DNA from: Methylobrevis pamukkalensis
GTDB taxonomy: Bacteria; Pseudomonadota; Alphaproteobacteria; Rhizobiales; Pleomorphomonadaceae
DNA: 64,000 nucleotides
NCBI RefSeq assembly: GCF_001720135.1
Contig: NZ_MCRJ01000002.1
Coordinates: 28,723-92,722, forward strand
Reading direction: 5' to 3'
The notes under the pieces are model-generated. The model was not told the DNA's origin. It worked only from the letters and a program-made list of their open reading frames with translations, and made no database searches. Below are positions 1 to 10,424 of this stretch, piece after piece. Positions within the stretch are counted from its first letter, which is position 1. The number at the start of each line of letters is the position of its first letter. A program made the position numbers and the translations under genes.

Positions 1-3000
1 AGCGAGGACCAGATGCCGGACAGCCTGATCGAGGCGATGCAGGGGCCCGAGCGGGCGCCGGCCTATCGCGGTCTGGCCTATGTAGTGTTTGAGAACCTGC
101 CGCTGGCGGAGTTCGGCAACGCCCTGCCGCAGCTGACCTTCGAGGTGATGCGCCCGGTCGGGCGGCTGGAGCGGATGATCCGCGCGGTGACGCTGATTCC
201 CGGCGCCACCGAATTCGGCTACGCCACGTCGCCGGTGACGCGGGCGCCGGACGACGGCGTGACCGAGCGCGAGAATGTCCACACCTCCGTGGCCCCCAGC
301 GATGTCGTTGCCGCGCTCGACGAGTTGCAGGCGCTCTGTCCGGCGCTCGAAAGCGTGGCGATCGTCGTCGCCTGGTTCGGCGACGACCTGCGCTGCGGCG
401 CCTGCCAGATCCGGCCGAAGGTGGAGAGCGATGACAAGGTGACGCGCGGCGCCACCTGGCGGGTGAGCGGGCTGACCCGGACCACCGCGGCGACGACCTC
501 GACCGTCGACGGGCGTGCGGCCTTCGGCGGCACGCCATCGGACGCCAGCGTCATTGCGCTGATCCAGGAGATCCGCGATCGCGGGCTGAAGGTGACCTTC
601 TATCCCTTCGTGATGATGGACATTCCCGCCGGCAACGGACTGCCGGACCCTTATGGCGCGGCGGATGGCCAGCCGGCTATCCCTGGCGCGGGCGCATCAC
701 CTGCGATCCGGCACCTGGCCGGCCCGGCTCGCCCGACCGTACGTCCGCGGTCACATCGCAGGTGGCGGCCTTCACCGGCGCCGCTGTGCCGGAGGACTTC
801 TTTGCCTTCGGCACGGCGGTGTCCTACGGCGGTTCGGAATGGTCCTACCGGCGGATGATCCTGCACTATGCAACGCTGTGCGATGCGGCCGGCGGCGTCG
901 ACTGCTTTCTGGTCGGCTCGGAGATGCGCGGGCTCACCGCGCTGTCGGACGGCTTTGCCAGCCACCCGTTCGTGGACGATCTCGTTGCTCTCGCCGGGGA
1001 CGTCAAATCGGTACTCGGGCCCGCGACCGAGGTGAGCTATGCCGCCGACTGGACCGAGTGGGCCAACCATCGCCCGGTGGATGGCTCCGGCGACGTGACC
1101 TTCCATCTCGACCCGTTCTGGGCGAGCCCCGACATCGATTTCGTCGGCATCGACGCCTATCTGCCGCTCGCCGACTGGCGCGAGGGCGACCATGCGGATG
1201 CGGCGATCGCCGACGCGCCGTCGGACCGGGCCTATCTGGCGGGCAACGTCGCGGGCGGCGAGAATTTCGACTGGTTCTATGCCAGCGAGGCCGACCGCGC
1301 CGCGGGGTTGCGCACGCCGATCACCGATGGGGCGGCGGGCAAGCCATGGACCTTCCGCGTCAAGGATCTCGCCGGCTGGTGGGGCAATCTCCATCACGAC
1401 CGGCCGGGCGGCGTCGAGAGCCCGGTGCCGACCGCCTGGGTGCCGGGACTGAAGCCCATCCGCTTCACCGAGGTGGGCTGCCCGGCGGTGGACAATGGCG
1501 CCAACGAGCCGAATGTCTTTCCCGACCTCGTCTCCTCTGAAGGCCGGTCACCGCGCTTTTCGCGCGGGCGGCGCGACGACCTGATGCAGCGCCGCTATCT
1601 GGAGGCGATGCTCGGGCATTTCGATCCCGGACATCCGGATTTTACGGAGGAAGCCAATCCGGTCTCGCCGCTCGACGGACGCCGGATGGCCGACTGGCGC
1701 GGCGCCCATGTCTGGACCTGGGACGCGCGGCCCTATCCGGCGTTTCCGGTTCATGCCGACGTCTGGGCGGACGGCGCCAACTGGAACACCGGCCACTGGC
1801 TGAACGGACGGCTGGGCGCCGCCCCGCTCGACGATCTCGTCGCCGCGGTGCTCGCCGACCACGGCGTTGCCGGCGCGACGACGGACGGCCTTGGCGCCGT
1901 CATCGATGGCCTCGTCGTGCCGGGACGCAGCTCGGCCCGCGAGATCCTCGAGCCGCTGGCGACCCTGTTCCGCTTCGACGTGATCGAGCGGGGCGGAACG
2001 CTGGTGTTCCGCGACCGCGGCGGCCGTGCGGTCGCGGGTGTCGGCGAGGGCGACCTTGTCGAGGAGGAGCGCCAGCCGCTGTTCGAGGTGACGCGCACGG
2101 GCGACGGCGAGGTTCCGGCGGCGGTGACGGTCGCCTTCCTCGACGGGGGTGCCGACTATCTCCAGACCAGCGTCGCCGCCGGGCGCGCCGGCGGTGACGG
2201 GGCAAGAGCCCTCGACCTGTCGCTGCCGGTGGTGGCAGCACCCGCCGCGATGGCCGGGTATGCCGAGGCCCTCCTGAAGGATCTTGATGCTGCGCGTGAG
2301 CGGGTGACGTTCGCCCTGCCGCCGGCCCATGTCGGGATCGAGCCCGGCGACCGGCTGTCGCTCGCAATTCCCGGCCTGCCGGACCATGTGGTCGTCGCCC
2401 GGATCGAGGAGGCCGAGGCGATCCGGATCGAGGCGCGGGCCTGCGACCCGTCGATCACGCCCCATGCGGCGGCGGCACCCGTGCGCACGAGAGCATCGGC
2501 GGCGGCGGGTGTGTTCGGGCCGCCGCGGGTGGCGATCCTCGACCTGCCGGGCGGCGATCCGGGGCTTGCGCATCGGCCGCGCATTGCCGCGGCGGCGCGG
2601 CCCTGGCCCGGAACGCTCGGCGTTCACCGGGCCGCGGGCGGCGGCTTCGTTCACCAGCAGAGCCTCGACAGGCCGGCGACGATGGGACGTCTGACGGCGC
2701 CGCTGGGACCCGGTCCGCTGTGGCGCTTCGACCGCGTGAGCAGCATCGAGGTGGCGCTTCTGTCCGGGACGCTGGCGAGCGTGACCGAGGCCGAACTGCT
2801 GGACGGTGGCAACGCCGCAGCGATCGGCACGTCGGATGGTGCCTGGGAGATCATCCAGTTCCGGGACGCCGACCTGATTGGTCCCCGGACCTATCGCCTG
2901 TCACATCTCCTGCGCGGCCTGCTCGGCACCGGTGACGTCACGGCCGGCGGACACGGGGAGGGGGCGACCTTCGTCCTGGTCGATGCGGCCGTTGCCCCGC

Positions 3001-3449
3001 TCGATGTCGCCCTCTCCACGATCGGACGCGGCTTCACGCTTCGGGTGGGACCGCTCGACCGCGATGTCGGCGACGCGAGCATGGCCGAGGTGACGGCGAC
3101 GGTGCGCGGGCGCGGGCTGCGGCCGCTGCCGCCGGTGCGGCTCACGGCGCGGCGGGTTGCCGGCGGCGACATCGCGATCGGCTGGATCCGCCAGACGCGG
3201 GTCGGCGGCGATGCCTGGGAACAGGTGGAGGTGCCGCTCGGCGAGGATACGGAGGCCTATGCGGTCGACGTGATGGCCGGGGCGGACGTCGTGCGGACCC
3301 TCGCGAGTGCCAGTCCCTCCGTCGTCTACACGGCCGCCGCCCAGAGCACCGACTTCGGCGCGCCGCCGGCCTCCCTGACGATCGTCGTCCACCAGCTTTC
3401 GGCCACTCACGGCCGCGGCCTGCCGGCGACCGCCAGCTTCTCGTTCTGA
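1..3449 (+). CDS. GTA/phage tail host-specificity protein (gp15-like), 5' end outside window, frame change
   Basis: The frame is open from base 1, so the N-terminus lies outside the window. RGLKVTFYPFVMMDIPAG near base 590, then FLVGSEMRGL, DWTEWANHR, FVGIDAYLPLADWR and TEVGCPAVDNGANEPNVF match the TIM-barrel-like domain of the large GTA tail protein (RcGTA gp15/Rcc01698 type). The last 550 or so residues fit the phage-tail and C-terminal beta domains of that family. It would sit at the tail tip and contact the recipient cell. The frame changes at about base 677; one extra C (CCGGCCTATCCC) restores QPAYPWRGRITCDP and joins the two halves. A tail-fibre gene follows 63 bases later. A prophage tail protein is the alternative, but this pairing is typical of Rhizobiales GTAs. 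Confidence 0.85.
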
Positions 3450-3512
3450 CCTGGCGATCTCTGACCGGACGGCTGCAACGGGCCGTGCGCCCCCTTCGAA
3501 AGGTTCCGATCC

Positions 3513-5350
3513 ATGACGCAGACACCTCGCGCCGGGCTGCCGCTGCTGGCCGCCGCGCAGGCGCAGAAACACGTGACCCACAACGAGGCGCTGGTCGTCC
3601 TCGATGCCTTGACGGGCTTGTGCATCCTCGACCGGGATCTGACCGAGCCGCCATCCGGGGCGGCGGAGGGTGAATGCTGGCTGGTCGCGGCCGGGGCCAC
3701 CGGCGACTGGGCCGATGAGGACGGGCAGATTGCCTGCCGCATCGACGGTGGCTGGCGGTTCCTCTCTCCGTTTCCCGGCCTCGTCGCCTATGTCGCCGAC
3801 GAGGCACGGCTGCTGATCCGGCGCGCGGCGGACTGGGCGGATGTGACCACCATCGTTGCCTTTGGCGATCTGGAGGCCATCGGCATCGGGACCGCCGCCG
3901 ACACGGACAATCCGCTTTCGGCGCGTCTCAACAGCGCCCTTCTGGCCGCGCGGACGGTTGCCGAGGGCGGCGATGGCGATCTGCGGCTGACGTTCAACAA
4001 GGAGACCGCCGGCGACACCGCCTCCCTGATCTTCCAGACCGGATATTCCGGCCGGGCCGAGGCCGGTCTGCTGGGGAGCGACGGGTTCGCGGTGAAGGTC
4101 TCGGCCGATGGCGCCGCGTGGACGCAGGCGCTCGCCATTGCGCCCTCCACCGGCGCGGTCACGCTCGGCGTCGCGCTGCCCGTCGGCTCGGGCGGGACCG
4201 GCGCGACCACCGCCCCCGACGCGCTGGCCGGCCTAGGCGGACTAGCGAAGGCCGGCGGCACGATGACCGGCCCGCTGGAATTTTCCAACGGCTATGTAGT
4301 GGTTCGGCTCGGCGCCCAGTTCGACCCGTCCGATGTCGGCAACGGCTTTCGGGGCGGTATCCTCCTCAGCGCGATGGAGAGCGGCGGCACGACCGGCGAG
4401 GGCCAGTTCGGCGGGTCGATCGCCTTCGCGGGCATCAACACCAACCGCCGGCGGGCGGCGATCACGACCGTGGAGGGCCCCGACGCCGATCAGGCCGGCC
4501 TGGTGTTCTTCGGCCGCAACGCGACCACCACGTCGTCCAACCTGCTGAACGAACTGTTCCGCGTGCTCTACAACGGCCACGTCGGCCTCGGCACCACCAC
4601 GCCGACCGAAAGACTCACGGTGGCCGGCAATGTGGCGCCCGCCACCGACAATGCCCGCACGCTCGGCAGCGCCGCCTTGCGCTGGTCCACCGTCCATGCG
4701 GCGAGCGGGACGATCAACACCTCGGACGCACGCCAGAAGCAGGTGCGCGGGCGCCTCTCGGAGGCGGAACTCGCGGCCTGGGCCCTGGTCCGGCCGCAGG
4801 TGTTCCGCTGGCTCGATGCGGTTGCCCTCAAGGGCGACGACGGGGCGCGGCTGCATGCGGGCTATGTCGCGCAGGAGGTGGCCGAGGCCTTCGCGGCCTG
4901 CGGTCTCGACCCCGGGCGTACGGGCTGTTCTGCGCCGACGAGGTCACCACCGAGCAGCGGCGGACGGAGACCCGCACGGTGCGGCGCCCGAAGATGCGGC
5001 GCGAGACGCGGCAGGTGGAGGCGGTCGAGATCCGCGGCGAGGTGCCGGTGCGGGTGATGCGCGAGGAGATCGCCGAGGAACCGATGGTCGAGATGCGGCC
5101 GCTGGTCGTTGAGGACGGAGCGCCCGTGACCGCGGCCGACGGCCAGCCCGTCTTTCACCCGGTGCCATTGTTCGAGACCGTGGACGAGGAGGTGGAGGTG
5201 ATCGAGCGGATCTCGGCCGGCACGCGGTTCGGCCTGCGCTACGACCAGTGCCTCGTCTTCGAGACGGCCTTCCTGCGCCGGGTCGCCGACGGACTGGAGG
5301 CGCGCCTTGGCGCCCTCGAGACGATCTGCGGCCTCGATCCGGCGAGGTGA
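3513..5350 (+). CDS. Tail fibre with DUF2793 and S74 intramolecular chaperone domain (frame change)
   Basis: Inferred 612 residues. Residues 1-110 (GLPLLAAAQAQKHVTHNEAL, GECWLVAAGATGDWA) match DUF2793, found beside GTA and phage tail genes. A fibre-like middle follows, with GGTGATT and GGTMTGPLEF motifs. From about residue 380 it matches the S74 endosialidase-type chaperone, including the SDARQK cleavage motif with Ser near residue 404. Such chaperones assist fibre trimerisation and then cut themselves off. The frame changes at about 4919; one restored base gives DPGRYGLFCADEV and leads to the C-terminal RYDQCLVFETAFLRRV helix. A charged segment of about 80 residues rich in R, E and V interrupts the chaperone domain. 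RBS GAAAGG precedes the ATG. Confidence 0.8.
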
Positions 5351-5413
5351 GGTCCGGTCAGCCGACATGTCGCGCGGCACGCGAGTTTCATGTTTTTCAA
5401 TGGGAGACGTTCG

Positions 5414-5677
5414 ATGACCGAAGAAAAGTCCGTCCTCGCCTCGCGGGGTGTGTGGGGTGCCCTCATCGCCATTCTGGCGGGTGTGGCGGCTCTGTTCGGC
5501 CTTGTCGCCGACGAGGCGATGCAGGCCGATGCGGTTCGTCTGCTGGAAGCGGCGGCGGCTTTGGTCGGCGGCGCGCTTGCGCTTTGGGGGCGGCTCGCCG
5601 CGACCAAGCGGCTGCGGCAGGGCAGCCTCGGGTCGGTTCGGAGGGATCCGGACGGCACACGAGGATCAGGATCGTGA
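5414..5677 (+). CDS. Small two-helix membrane protein, holin-like, downstream of tail fibre
   Basis: 87 residues. Two hydrophobic stretches are visible (GVWGALIAILAGVAALFGLV and AAAALVGGALALWGRLAA), joined by an acidic turn and followed by a basic tail. Size, topology and position after the tail fibre resemble the small holin-like proteins of GTA and phage lysis modules, but no diagnostic motif is seen. The start is placed at ATG 5414 because GGGAGA sits just upstream; an in-frame ATG at 5390 lacks an RBS. Confidence 0.6.
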   Translation: MTEEKSVLASRGVWGALIAILAGVAALFGLVADEAMQADAVRLLEAAAALVGGALALWGRLAATKRLRQGSLGSVRRDPDGTRGSGS

Positions 5678-5835
5678 GGACCGACCGATTTCCTGCTCGT
5701 CGGGCGATTTCGCCCGGGCACAAAGCGCTCTAAGGTTTCGCGACGCGTCCCGTGTCGCCGGACGGGGAAGCCGGCGCCTATTCATCGCCGGTTCAGGGGC
5801 ATTCCGGTAGCAAGGGGCAAAGGAGCGCGGGATCG

Positions 5836-6153
5836 ATGCAGCCAGCGGGCAGGGGGATCAGGCGGATTGCGGGTGCACTTGCGGCGGCCCTGTTCGGGGC
5901 GTTCGTGCTTGCATCCGGAACGCAGCCTGCCGAGGCCGCCTGCCTGTCGCCGCGCGAGGCCCGACAGGCCGTGGCGAGCGGCGAGGCGATGCGCCTCAGC
6001 GCGATCGCCCGGCGGGTCGGCGGCGACATTGTCAACGCGCAGCTGTGCGAGGCCCGGGGCGGGCTCGTCTATCGCCTGGCGGTGATGAGGCGGGGCGGAC
6101 GGGTGGCGACGCTGGTGGTCGACGCCCGCAGCGGCGCAGTGCTCAACCGCTGA
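5836..6153 (+). CDS. feuN: Periplasmic PepSY-like protein, FeuN-like modulator
   Basis: 105 residues with a signal peptide (basic start, hydrophobic ALAAALFGAFVLASG, cleavage near AEAAC). The mature part has two cysteines (ACLSPREAR and AQLCEARGG) and a PepSY-like half: LVYRLAVMRRGGRVATLVVD followed by ARSGAVL. It lies 37 bases upstream of the response regulator. In Sinorhizobium a small periplasmic protein, FeuN, is encoded directly upstream of feuPQ and restrains the kinase FeuQ; size, export signal and position fit that role. Identity as FeuN is inferred from synteny and fold, not from a distinctive motif. AAAGGAGCG precedes the ATG. Confidence 0.6.
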   Translation: MQPAGRGIRRIAGALAAALFGAFVLASGTQPAEAACLSPREARQAVASGEAMRLSAIARRVGGDIVNAQLCEARGGLVYRLAVMRRGGRVATLVVDARSGAVLNR

Positions 6154-6190
6154 CGTGATCGGCGATCTGGTCGGAGAGGACGGAAAGGCG

Positions 6191-6856
6191 ATGCGTATCC
6201 TGATCGTCGAGGATGACCCCGACCTCCGGCGGCAGCTCGAGGGCGCCTGCAAGGAGGCGGGCTACGTGGTCGATCTGGCGAGTGACGGCGAGGAAGGACA
6301 TTTTCTCGGCGACACGGAGCCTTACGACGCTGTCATTCTCGATATCGGCCTGCCGAAGATGGACGGCATCAGCGTGCTGGAAGCCTGGCGCCGCGGCGGC
6401 CGGCTGATGCCGGTGCTGCTTCTGACCGCGCGTGACCGCTGGAGCGACAAGGTGGCGGGCATCGACGCCGGTGCCGACGACTATGTCGCCAAGCCGTTTC
6501 ACATGGAGGAGGTGCTGGCGCGGCTTCGGGCGCTGGTGCGCCGGGCCGCCGGCCATGCCTCCAACGAAATCGAGGCCGGGCCTCTGCGGCTCGACGTCAG
6601 GAGCGGGCGCGTCACCGTCGACGGCGCGCTCGTGAAGCTGACCTCGCACGAGTTCCGCCTGCTGCAGTATCTGATGCATCACCGCAACCAGATCGTCTCG
6701 CGTACCGAACTCATCGAGCATCTCTACGATCAGGACTTCGACCGCGACTCCAACACGATCGAGGTCTTCGTCGGCCGGCTGCGCAAGAAGCTGGCGGTCG
6801 ACGTGATCGAGACCGTGCGCGGGCTCGGCTACCGCATCGGCGCGGGCGAGGGATGA
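6191..6856 (+). CDS. feuP: OmpR/PhoP-family response regulator, FeuP-like
   Basis: 221 residues. Receiver domain: acidic pair near residues 7-9, phospho-acceptor Asp51 in AVILDIGLPKMDG, Thr in LLLTARDRW and Lys in VAKPFHMEEV. The C-terminal winged helix carries LTSHEFRLLQYLMHH, the SNTIEVFVGRLRKKL recognition region and ETVRGLGYRI. The sequence resembles the rhizobial FeuP lineage, a PhoP-like regulator that in Sinorhizobium controls export of cyclic glucans and osmotic adaptation. Start ATG 6191 follows GGAAAGG. The last codon overlaps the kinase start (ATGA), so the two are translationally coupled. Confidence 0.85.
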   Translation: MRILIVEDDPDLRRQLEGACKEAGYVVDLASDGEEGHFLGDTEPYDAVILDIGLPKMDGISVLEAWRRGGRLMPVLLLTARDRWSDKVAGIDAGADDYVAKPFHMEEVLARLRALVRRAAGHASNEIEAGPLRLDVRSGRVTVDGALVKLTSHEFRLLQYLMHHRNQIVSRTELIEHLYDQDFDRDSNTIEVFVGRLRKKLAVDVIETVRGLGYRIGAGEG

Positions 6857-8244
6857 CCTTGATGCCTGCCAGGCGACTGAAGGCGCTGCTGTCCTCCGAT
6901 TCGCTGTCCGCGCGCATGGTGCTTGCCGCCGCGGTGTGGAGCGTGATCTCGCTCGTGGTTGCCGGGATCGTCCTGACCGCGCTCTACAGGTCAAGCGTGG
7001 AGCGCAGCTTCGATGCCCGCCTCAACGTCTATCAGAAGGCCCTGGCCGGATCGCTGGCTGCGAGCCCGGACGCCGACGCGCCGGATGACGGCCGCATGGG
7101 CGAACCGGGCTTCCTGCTGCCGCTTTCCGGCTGGTACTGGCTGATCCGCGATCCCGACAGCGGCGAGACGCTGTCGATGTCGCGCTCGCTGTTCGGCGAT
7201 GTGCTCGACCTCGAGCCGCCGCCTGCCGACGGCGAGAGCCGGGCCGGCTATCTGGAAGGCCCGGGCGGCATCGAGCTCAGGGTGGTGTCGCAGGTCGTCC
7301 ATCTCGACGGCGACCGCAACTACGATGTGGTCGTGGCCGGCAACGCCGACGAGTTGCGCAGCGACGTCGCCAGTTTCAGCCGCAGCGTCTTCGTCACGCT
7401 CGCGGTGTTTGCCGCCGGACTGGTGATCGGCACGATCTTCCAGGTACGGGTCGGGTTGCGGCCGCTGGCGGCAGTGAGCGCGGCGCTGGCGGAGATCCGC
7501 AATGGCGCCGCCGACCGGCTGGTCGGGCAATTTCCCCGCGAGATCGAGGGACTTGCGGCCGAGCTCAACGCGCTGATCGAGGCCAATCGCAAGGTGGTGG
7601 AGCGGGCGCTCGCCAACACCGGCAACCTTGCCCATGCCTTGAAGACACCGCTCAGCGTGATTCTCAACGAGACGCGGGCCGACAACGGGCCGCTGGCGGC
7701 GAAGGTGCGCGAACAGGCCGGACTGATGCGCAGCCGGATCGAGAGCGACCTCGACCGCGCCCGCATCGCCGCGGAGCGCCGCGTCGTCGGCGCCGCCAGC
7801 GAACTGGCACCTTCGGCCGAGGGTCTGGCCCGGGTGCTGCGCCGGGCCTATCCCGAGCCGCCCGTCCGCATCGACATCGCCTGCCCGCCGGACATGCGCG
7901 TGCGCGTCGAGAAACGTGACCTGGAGGAAATGCTCGGCAACGTCATGGACAATGCCTGCAAGTTCGGGCGCGGCCATGTCGTCGTGTCCGCACGTGCGGG
8001 GGCTGCCGACGCCAGCGGGCGTTCGATGGTGGCGATCCGGGTCGAGGACAATGGCCCCGGGCTGGAGCCGCAACAGCGCGGCATCGTGCTCCAGCGTGGC
8101 CGGCGTCTCGACGAGAGCATCCCGGGGTCGGGACTCGGACTTTCCATCGTCGACGAATTGGTCGAAGTATATGGCGGTCGGCTGATTCTCGACAAATCGG
8201 CAAAAGGTGGGCTCGCGGTCGAGCTGATCCTGCCGAGAAGCTGA
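6853..8244 (+). CDS. feuQ: Sensor histidine kinase, FeuQ-like
   Basis: 463 residues. A membrane helix near residues 17-40 and a second near 175-195 bracket a periplasmic sensor of about 135 residues containing GWYWLIRDPDSGETLSMSRS. After a HAMP-like linker the phospho-accepting His is near residue 261 in NLAHALKTPLSVI. The N box is NVMDNACKFG; the ATP-lid glycine motifs are EDNGPGLEP and GSGLGLSIV. It would phosphorylate the co-encoded regulator. The acidic periplasmic domain resembles the PhoQ-like sensor of FeuQ, and the periplasmic protein two genes upstream is its likely partner. Confidence 0.85.
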   Translation: MTLMPARRLKALLSSDSLSARMVLAAAVWSVISLVVAGIVLTALYRSSVERSFDARLNVYQKALAGSLAASPDADAPDDGRMGEPGFLLPLSGWYWLIRDPDSGETLSMSRSLFGDVLDLEPPPADGESRAGYLEGPGGIELRVVSQVVHLDGDRNYDVVVAGNADELRSDVASFSRSVFVTLAVFAAGLVIGTIFQVRVGLRPLAAVSAALAEIRNGAADRLVGQFPREIEGLAAELNALIEANRKVVERALANTGNLAHALKTPLSVILNETRADNGPLAAKVREQAGLMRSRIESDLDRARIAAERRVVGAASELAPSAEGLARVLRRAYPEPPVRIDIACPPDMRVRVEKRDLEEMLGNVMDNACKFGRGHVVVSARAGAADASGRSMVAIRVEDNGPGLEPQQRGIVLQRGRRLDESIPGSGLGLSIVDELVEVYGGRLILDKSAKGGLAVELILPRS

Positions 8245-8429
8245 GGATCGGCGCCGGCAGGGCCGTCGATGGGCAGGACATTCGTATTTCGGCCATGTTC
8301 TCGCGCTTCGATCATGCAGCAATTCAGGATTTCAGGCGACCGGCACGGAGGCCGTGCGGTCCGCCTGCGAGAGATGGGTGCGGGCTGTCCGGAGACGCTC
8401 GCGACAGCCGGTAGAGAGCGGGAGAAATC

Positions 8430-8903
8430 ATGGTGATGAACAAACTGGTGATGGTCGGCCTGGTCGGAGCGGTGCTCGCCGGCTGCGCGTCCGACCCCTA
8501 TGCGGGCGGCGGCAACAAGGCCGTCCTCGGCACGCTCGGCGGCGCGGTCGCGGGCGGCGCGATCGGCAGCGCCTTCGGCAGCGGCAGCGGCAAGGTGGCC
8601 GCGATCGCCGGCGGCGCGCTGATCGGCGGCTTCCTTGGCAATCAGATCGGCGCCCAGCTCGACGCGCAGGATCGCCAGTATTATGGCAATGCCCAGTACC
8701 AGTCGCTGGAGTCCGGCGCGCCGATGCAGTGGCAGAATCCCGATTCCGGCCGCTACGGCACGGTGAACGTCGGCCCGGTGCAGCAGGTGAACAGCTCGCA
8801 GTGCCGCGACTATTCCAGCACGATCTACATCGACGGCCAGCCGCAGGTGTCGCGCGGAACCGCCTGCCGCAATCCGGACGGCACCTGGCGTCAGGTGAGC
8901 TGA
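8430..8903 (+). CDS. Glycine-zipper outer-membrane lipoprotein, 17 kDa antigen type
   Basis: 157 residues. Signal peptide with lipobox LAGC (Cys near residue 19) predicts a lipoprotein. A glycine-zipper segment follows (VLGTLGGAVAGGAIGSAFGS, then AIAGGALIGGFLGNQIGAQL), and then a C-terminal domain with YSSTIYIDGQPQ and GTACRNPDGTW, as in the Rickettsia 17 kDa surface antigen family. It is probably anchored in the outer membrane; its exact role is unknown. ATG 8436 is an alternative start. It has its own strong terminator. Confidence 0.8.
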   Translation: MVMNKLVMVGLVGAVLAGCASDPYAGGGNKAVLGTLGGAVAGGAIGSAFGSGSGKVAAIAGGALIGGFLGNQIGAQLDAQDRQYYGNAQYQSLESGAPMQWQNPDSGRYGTVNVGPVQQVNSSQCRDYSSTIYIDGQPQVSRGTACRNPDGTWRQVS

Positions 8904-8944
8904 GGCGCCACGTCGGCTGACCCCAGACAGACGAGCTGCAGAGC

Positions 8945-8984
8945 AAAAAGCCACCCGGACCCGAAAGGTCCGGATGGCTTTTTT
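8945..8984 (+). terminator. Rho-independent terminator after the lipoprotein gene
   Basis: AAAAAGCCACCCGGACC, a CGAAA loop, then GGTCCGGATGGCTTTTTT form a long GC-rich stem with one mismatch and a T run. It begins 42 bases after the lipoprotein stop codon. The A run on the other side could let it work in both directions. Confidence 0.9.
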
Positions 8985-9106
8985 CGTTTTCTGGCCGGCT
9001 GATCCCGGCCGGGCCGCCGATCACGGATCTGCGACTGGCCCTGCAGGCGGATTGACCGCATCCTTTCCGGGACGCGTCACGCATCGCAGCCGGAGGAACA
9101 GCGCCC

Positions 9107-10021
9107 ATGTGGAGGAAGCTCGTCGCAGCCGCCATCGCCCTGACGGTTGCCGGAGGCGCCGGGTTCTGGCTGCTGACCCGGCCCGTCGTTCTTGCCGCGT
9201 CCGACCTTCCCGCCCATGTCGCCGATCTCGCCAATGGCGAGCGCATGTTCCATGCCGGGAGCTGCGCCTCGTGTCATGCGGCGCCGGGCGCCGTCGGCGC
9301 CGACAAGACGCGGCTGGGGGGCGGACTGGACCTGCGGACCGACTTCGGCCTGTTCCGGGTCCCGAACATCTCCCCCGATCCGGACACCGGGATCGGCCGC
9401 TGGACGGCGGCGGAATTTGCCACGGCGATGCTGCACGGCGTCGGCCCGGACGGGCGGCACCTCTATCCCGCGTTTCCCTACACCTCCTATGCCCGGATGA
9501 CGCTGCCGGACGTCCTCGATCTCGGCGCCTATCTGCGCACGCTTCCGCCGGTGACGAACACGGTCCCCGGTCACGATCTTGCCTTTCCGTTCTCGGTGCG
9601 CCGCGGGATCGGCCTCTGGAAGCGGCGCTATCTCGACCCGTCGCCCGTCCTCGCCATTGCCGCGGACAACGATCTGCTGGCGCGTGGTCGCTATCTGGTC
9701 GAGGGGCCGGGCCACTGCGGCGAGTGCCACACGCCGCGGGATGCCTTCGGCGGGCCTGACCGCACCCGCTGGCTGGCCGGCGCACCAGATCCGGAGGGCA
9801 AGGGCCGCATCCCGAACATCACGCCGCATGACGAGGGAATCGGCGGCTGGGCGGAAGAGGACATCGCCTATGCGCTCGAATCGGGCTTCACCCCCGACTT
9901 CGACACCTTCGGCGGATCGATGGTGGCCGTGCAGGAGAACTTCGCGGCCCTCGGCGCCGGGGACCGGGCCGCCGTGGCGGCCTACCTGAAGGCCGTGCCC
10001 GCGCTCGCGGATGCGCGGTAA
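9107..10021 (+). CDS. Membrane-anchored dihaem cytochrome c
   Basis: 304 residues. An N-terminal uncleaved signal/anchor (LVAAAIALTVAGGAGFWLL) places the protein on the periplasmic side. Two haem-attachment motifs, CASCH and CGECH, each begin a class I cytochrome domain. The probable axial methionines lie in YARMTLPDV and in GGSMVAVQ. It resembles the cytochrome subunits that accept electrons from periplasmic quinoprotein or flavin dehydrogenases, but no dehydrogenase gene is adjacent, so its donor is unknown. Confidence 0.8.
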   Translation: MWRKLVAAAIALTVAGGAGFWLLTRPVVLAASDLPAHVADLANGERMFHAGSCASCHAAPGAVGADKTRLGGGLDLRTDFGLFRVPNISPDPDTGIGRWTAAEFATAMLHGVGPDGRHLYPAFPYTSYARMTLPDVLDLGAYLRTLPPVTNTVPGHDLAFPFSVRRGIGLWKRRYLDPSPVLAIAADNDLLARGRYLVEGPGHCGECHTPRDAFGGPDRTRWLAGAPDPEGKGRIPNITPHDEGIGGWAEEDIAYALESGFTPDFDTFGGSMVAVQENFAALGAGDRAAVAAYLKAVPALADAR

Positions 10022-10424
10022 TCGGCCCGACGCAGGACAGCGCGCAGATCCGCCGGCGCCCCGCCAAGCCGGTTAACAAATGATTGATGGACAAGAATAA
10101 ATTCGTCCTGATCCCATCATCGTTAACCTCGCTTTTACTTCTTGCCGATCCGCCCCGGAATGCTCGTGACATATCTGCAACAACGGGTTTCAAAAGGCCT
10201 TTCCGGCGGTTCCTCGGCCATCTTCCTCGTTGAACGGGCCGGGCCGATGCGTATGGTGAAAACACGAGTTCGGGCAACCGGGCTCACCTGTCGCAACGCT
10301 GGCTGTCAGGGGTGGCAGCTCGCAACAGGCGAGGCGACAAGACTTCATAGCCGGCCGATCCTCAGATGATCGGACTGACATCGGGTGGTCGGCAGGTTAG
10401 ATGATTGACTTTGGAGGTCAGGAC
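10022..10424 (+). promoter_or_regulatory. Intergenic leader upstream of porin with long imperfect inverted repeat
   Basis: No gene is seen in these 403 bases. Positions 10071-10129 form an imperfect palindrome: GGTTAAC at the left end, GTTAACC at the right end, and GGAC/GTCC arms around AAGAATAAATTC in between. GGAGG at 10413-10417 is the porin RBS. The palindrome could be an operator or an RNA hairpin; its function is unknown. Confidence 0.4.

Noticed and set aside
1..5677. A complete prophage
   Set aside because: Only tail genes are present, with no integrase, repressor or replication genes; the gene pair fits a GTA. The left part is outside the window, so this is not final.
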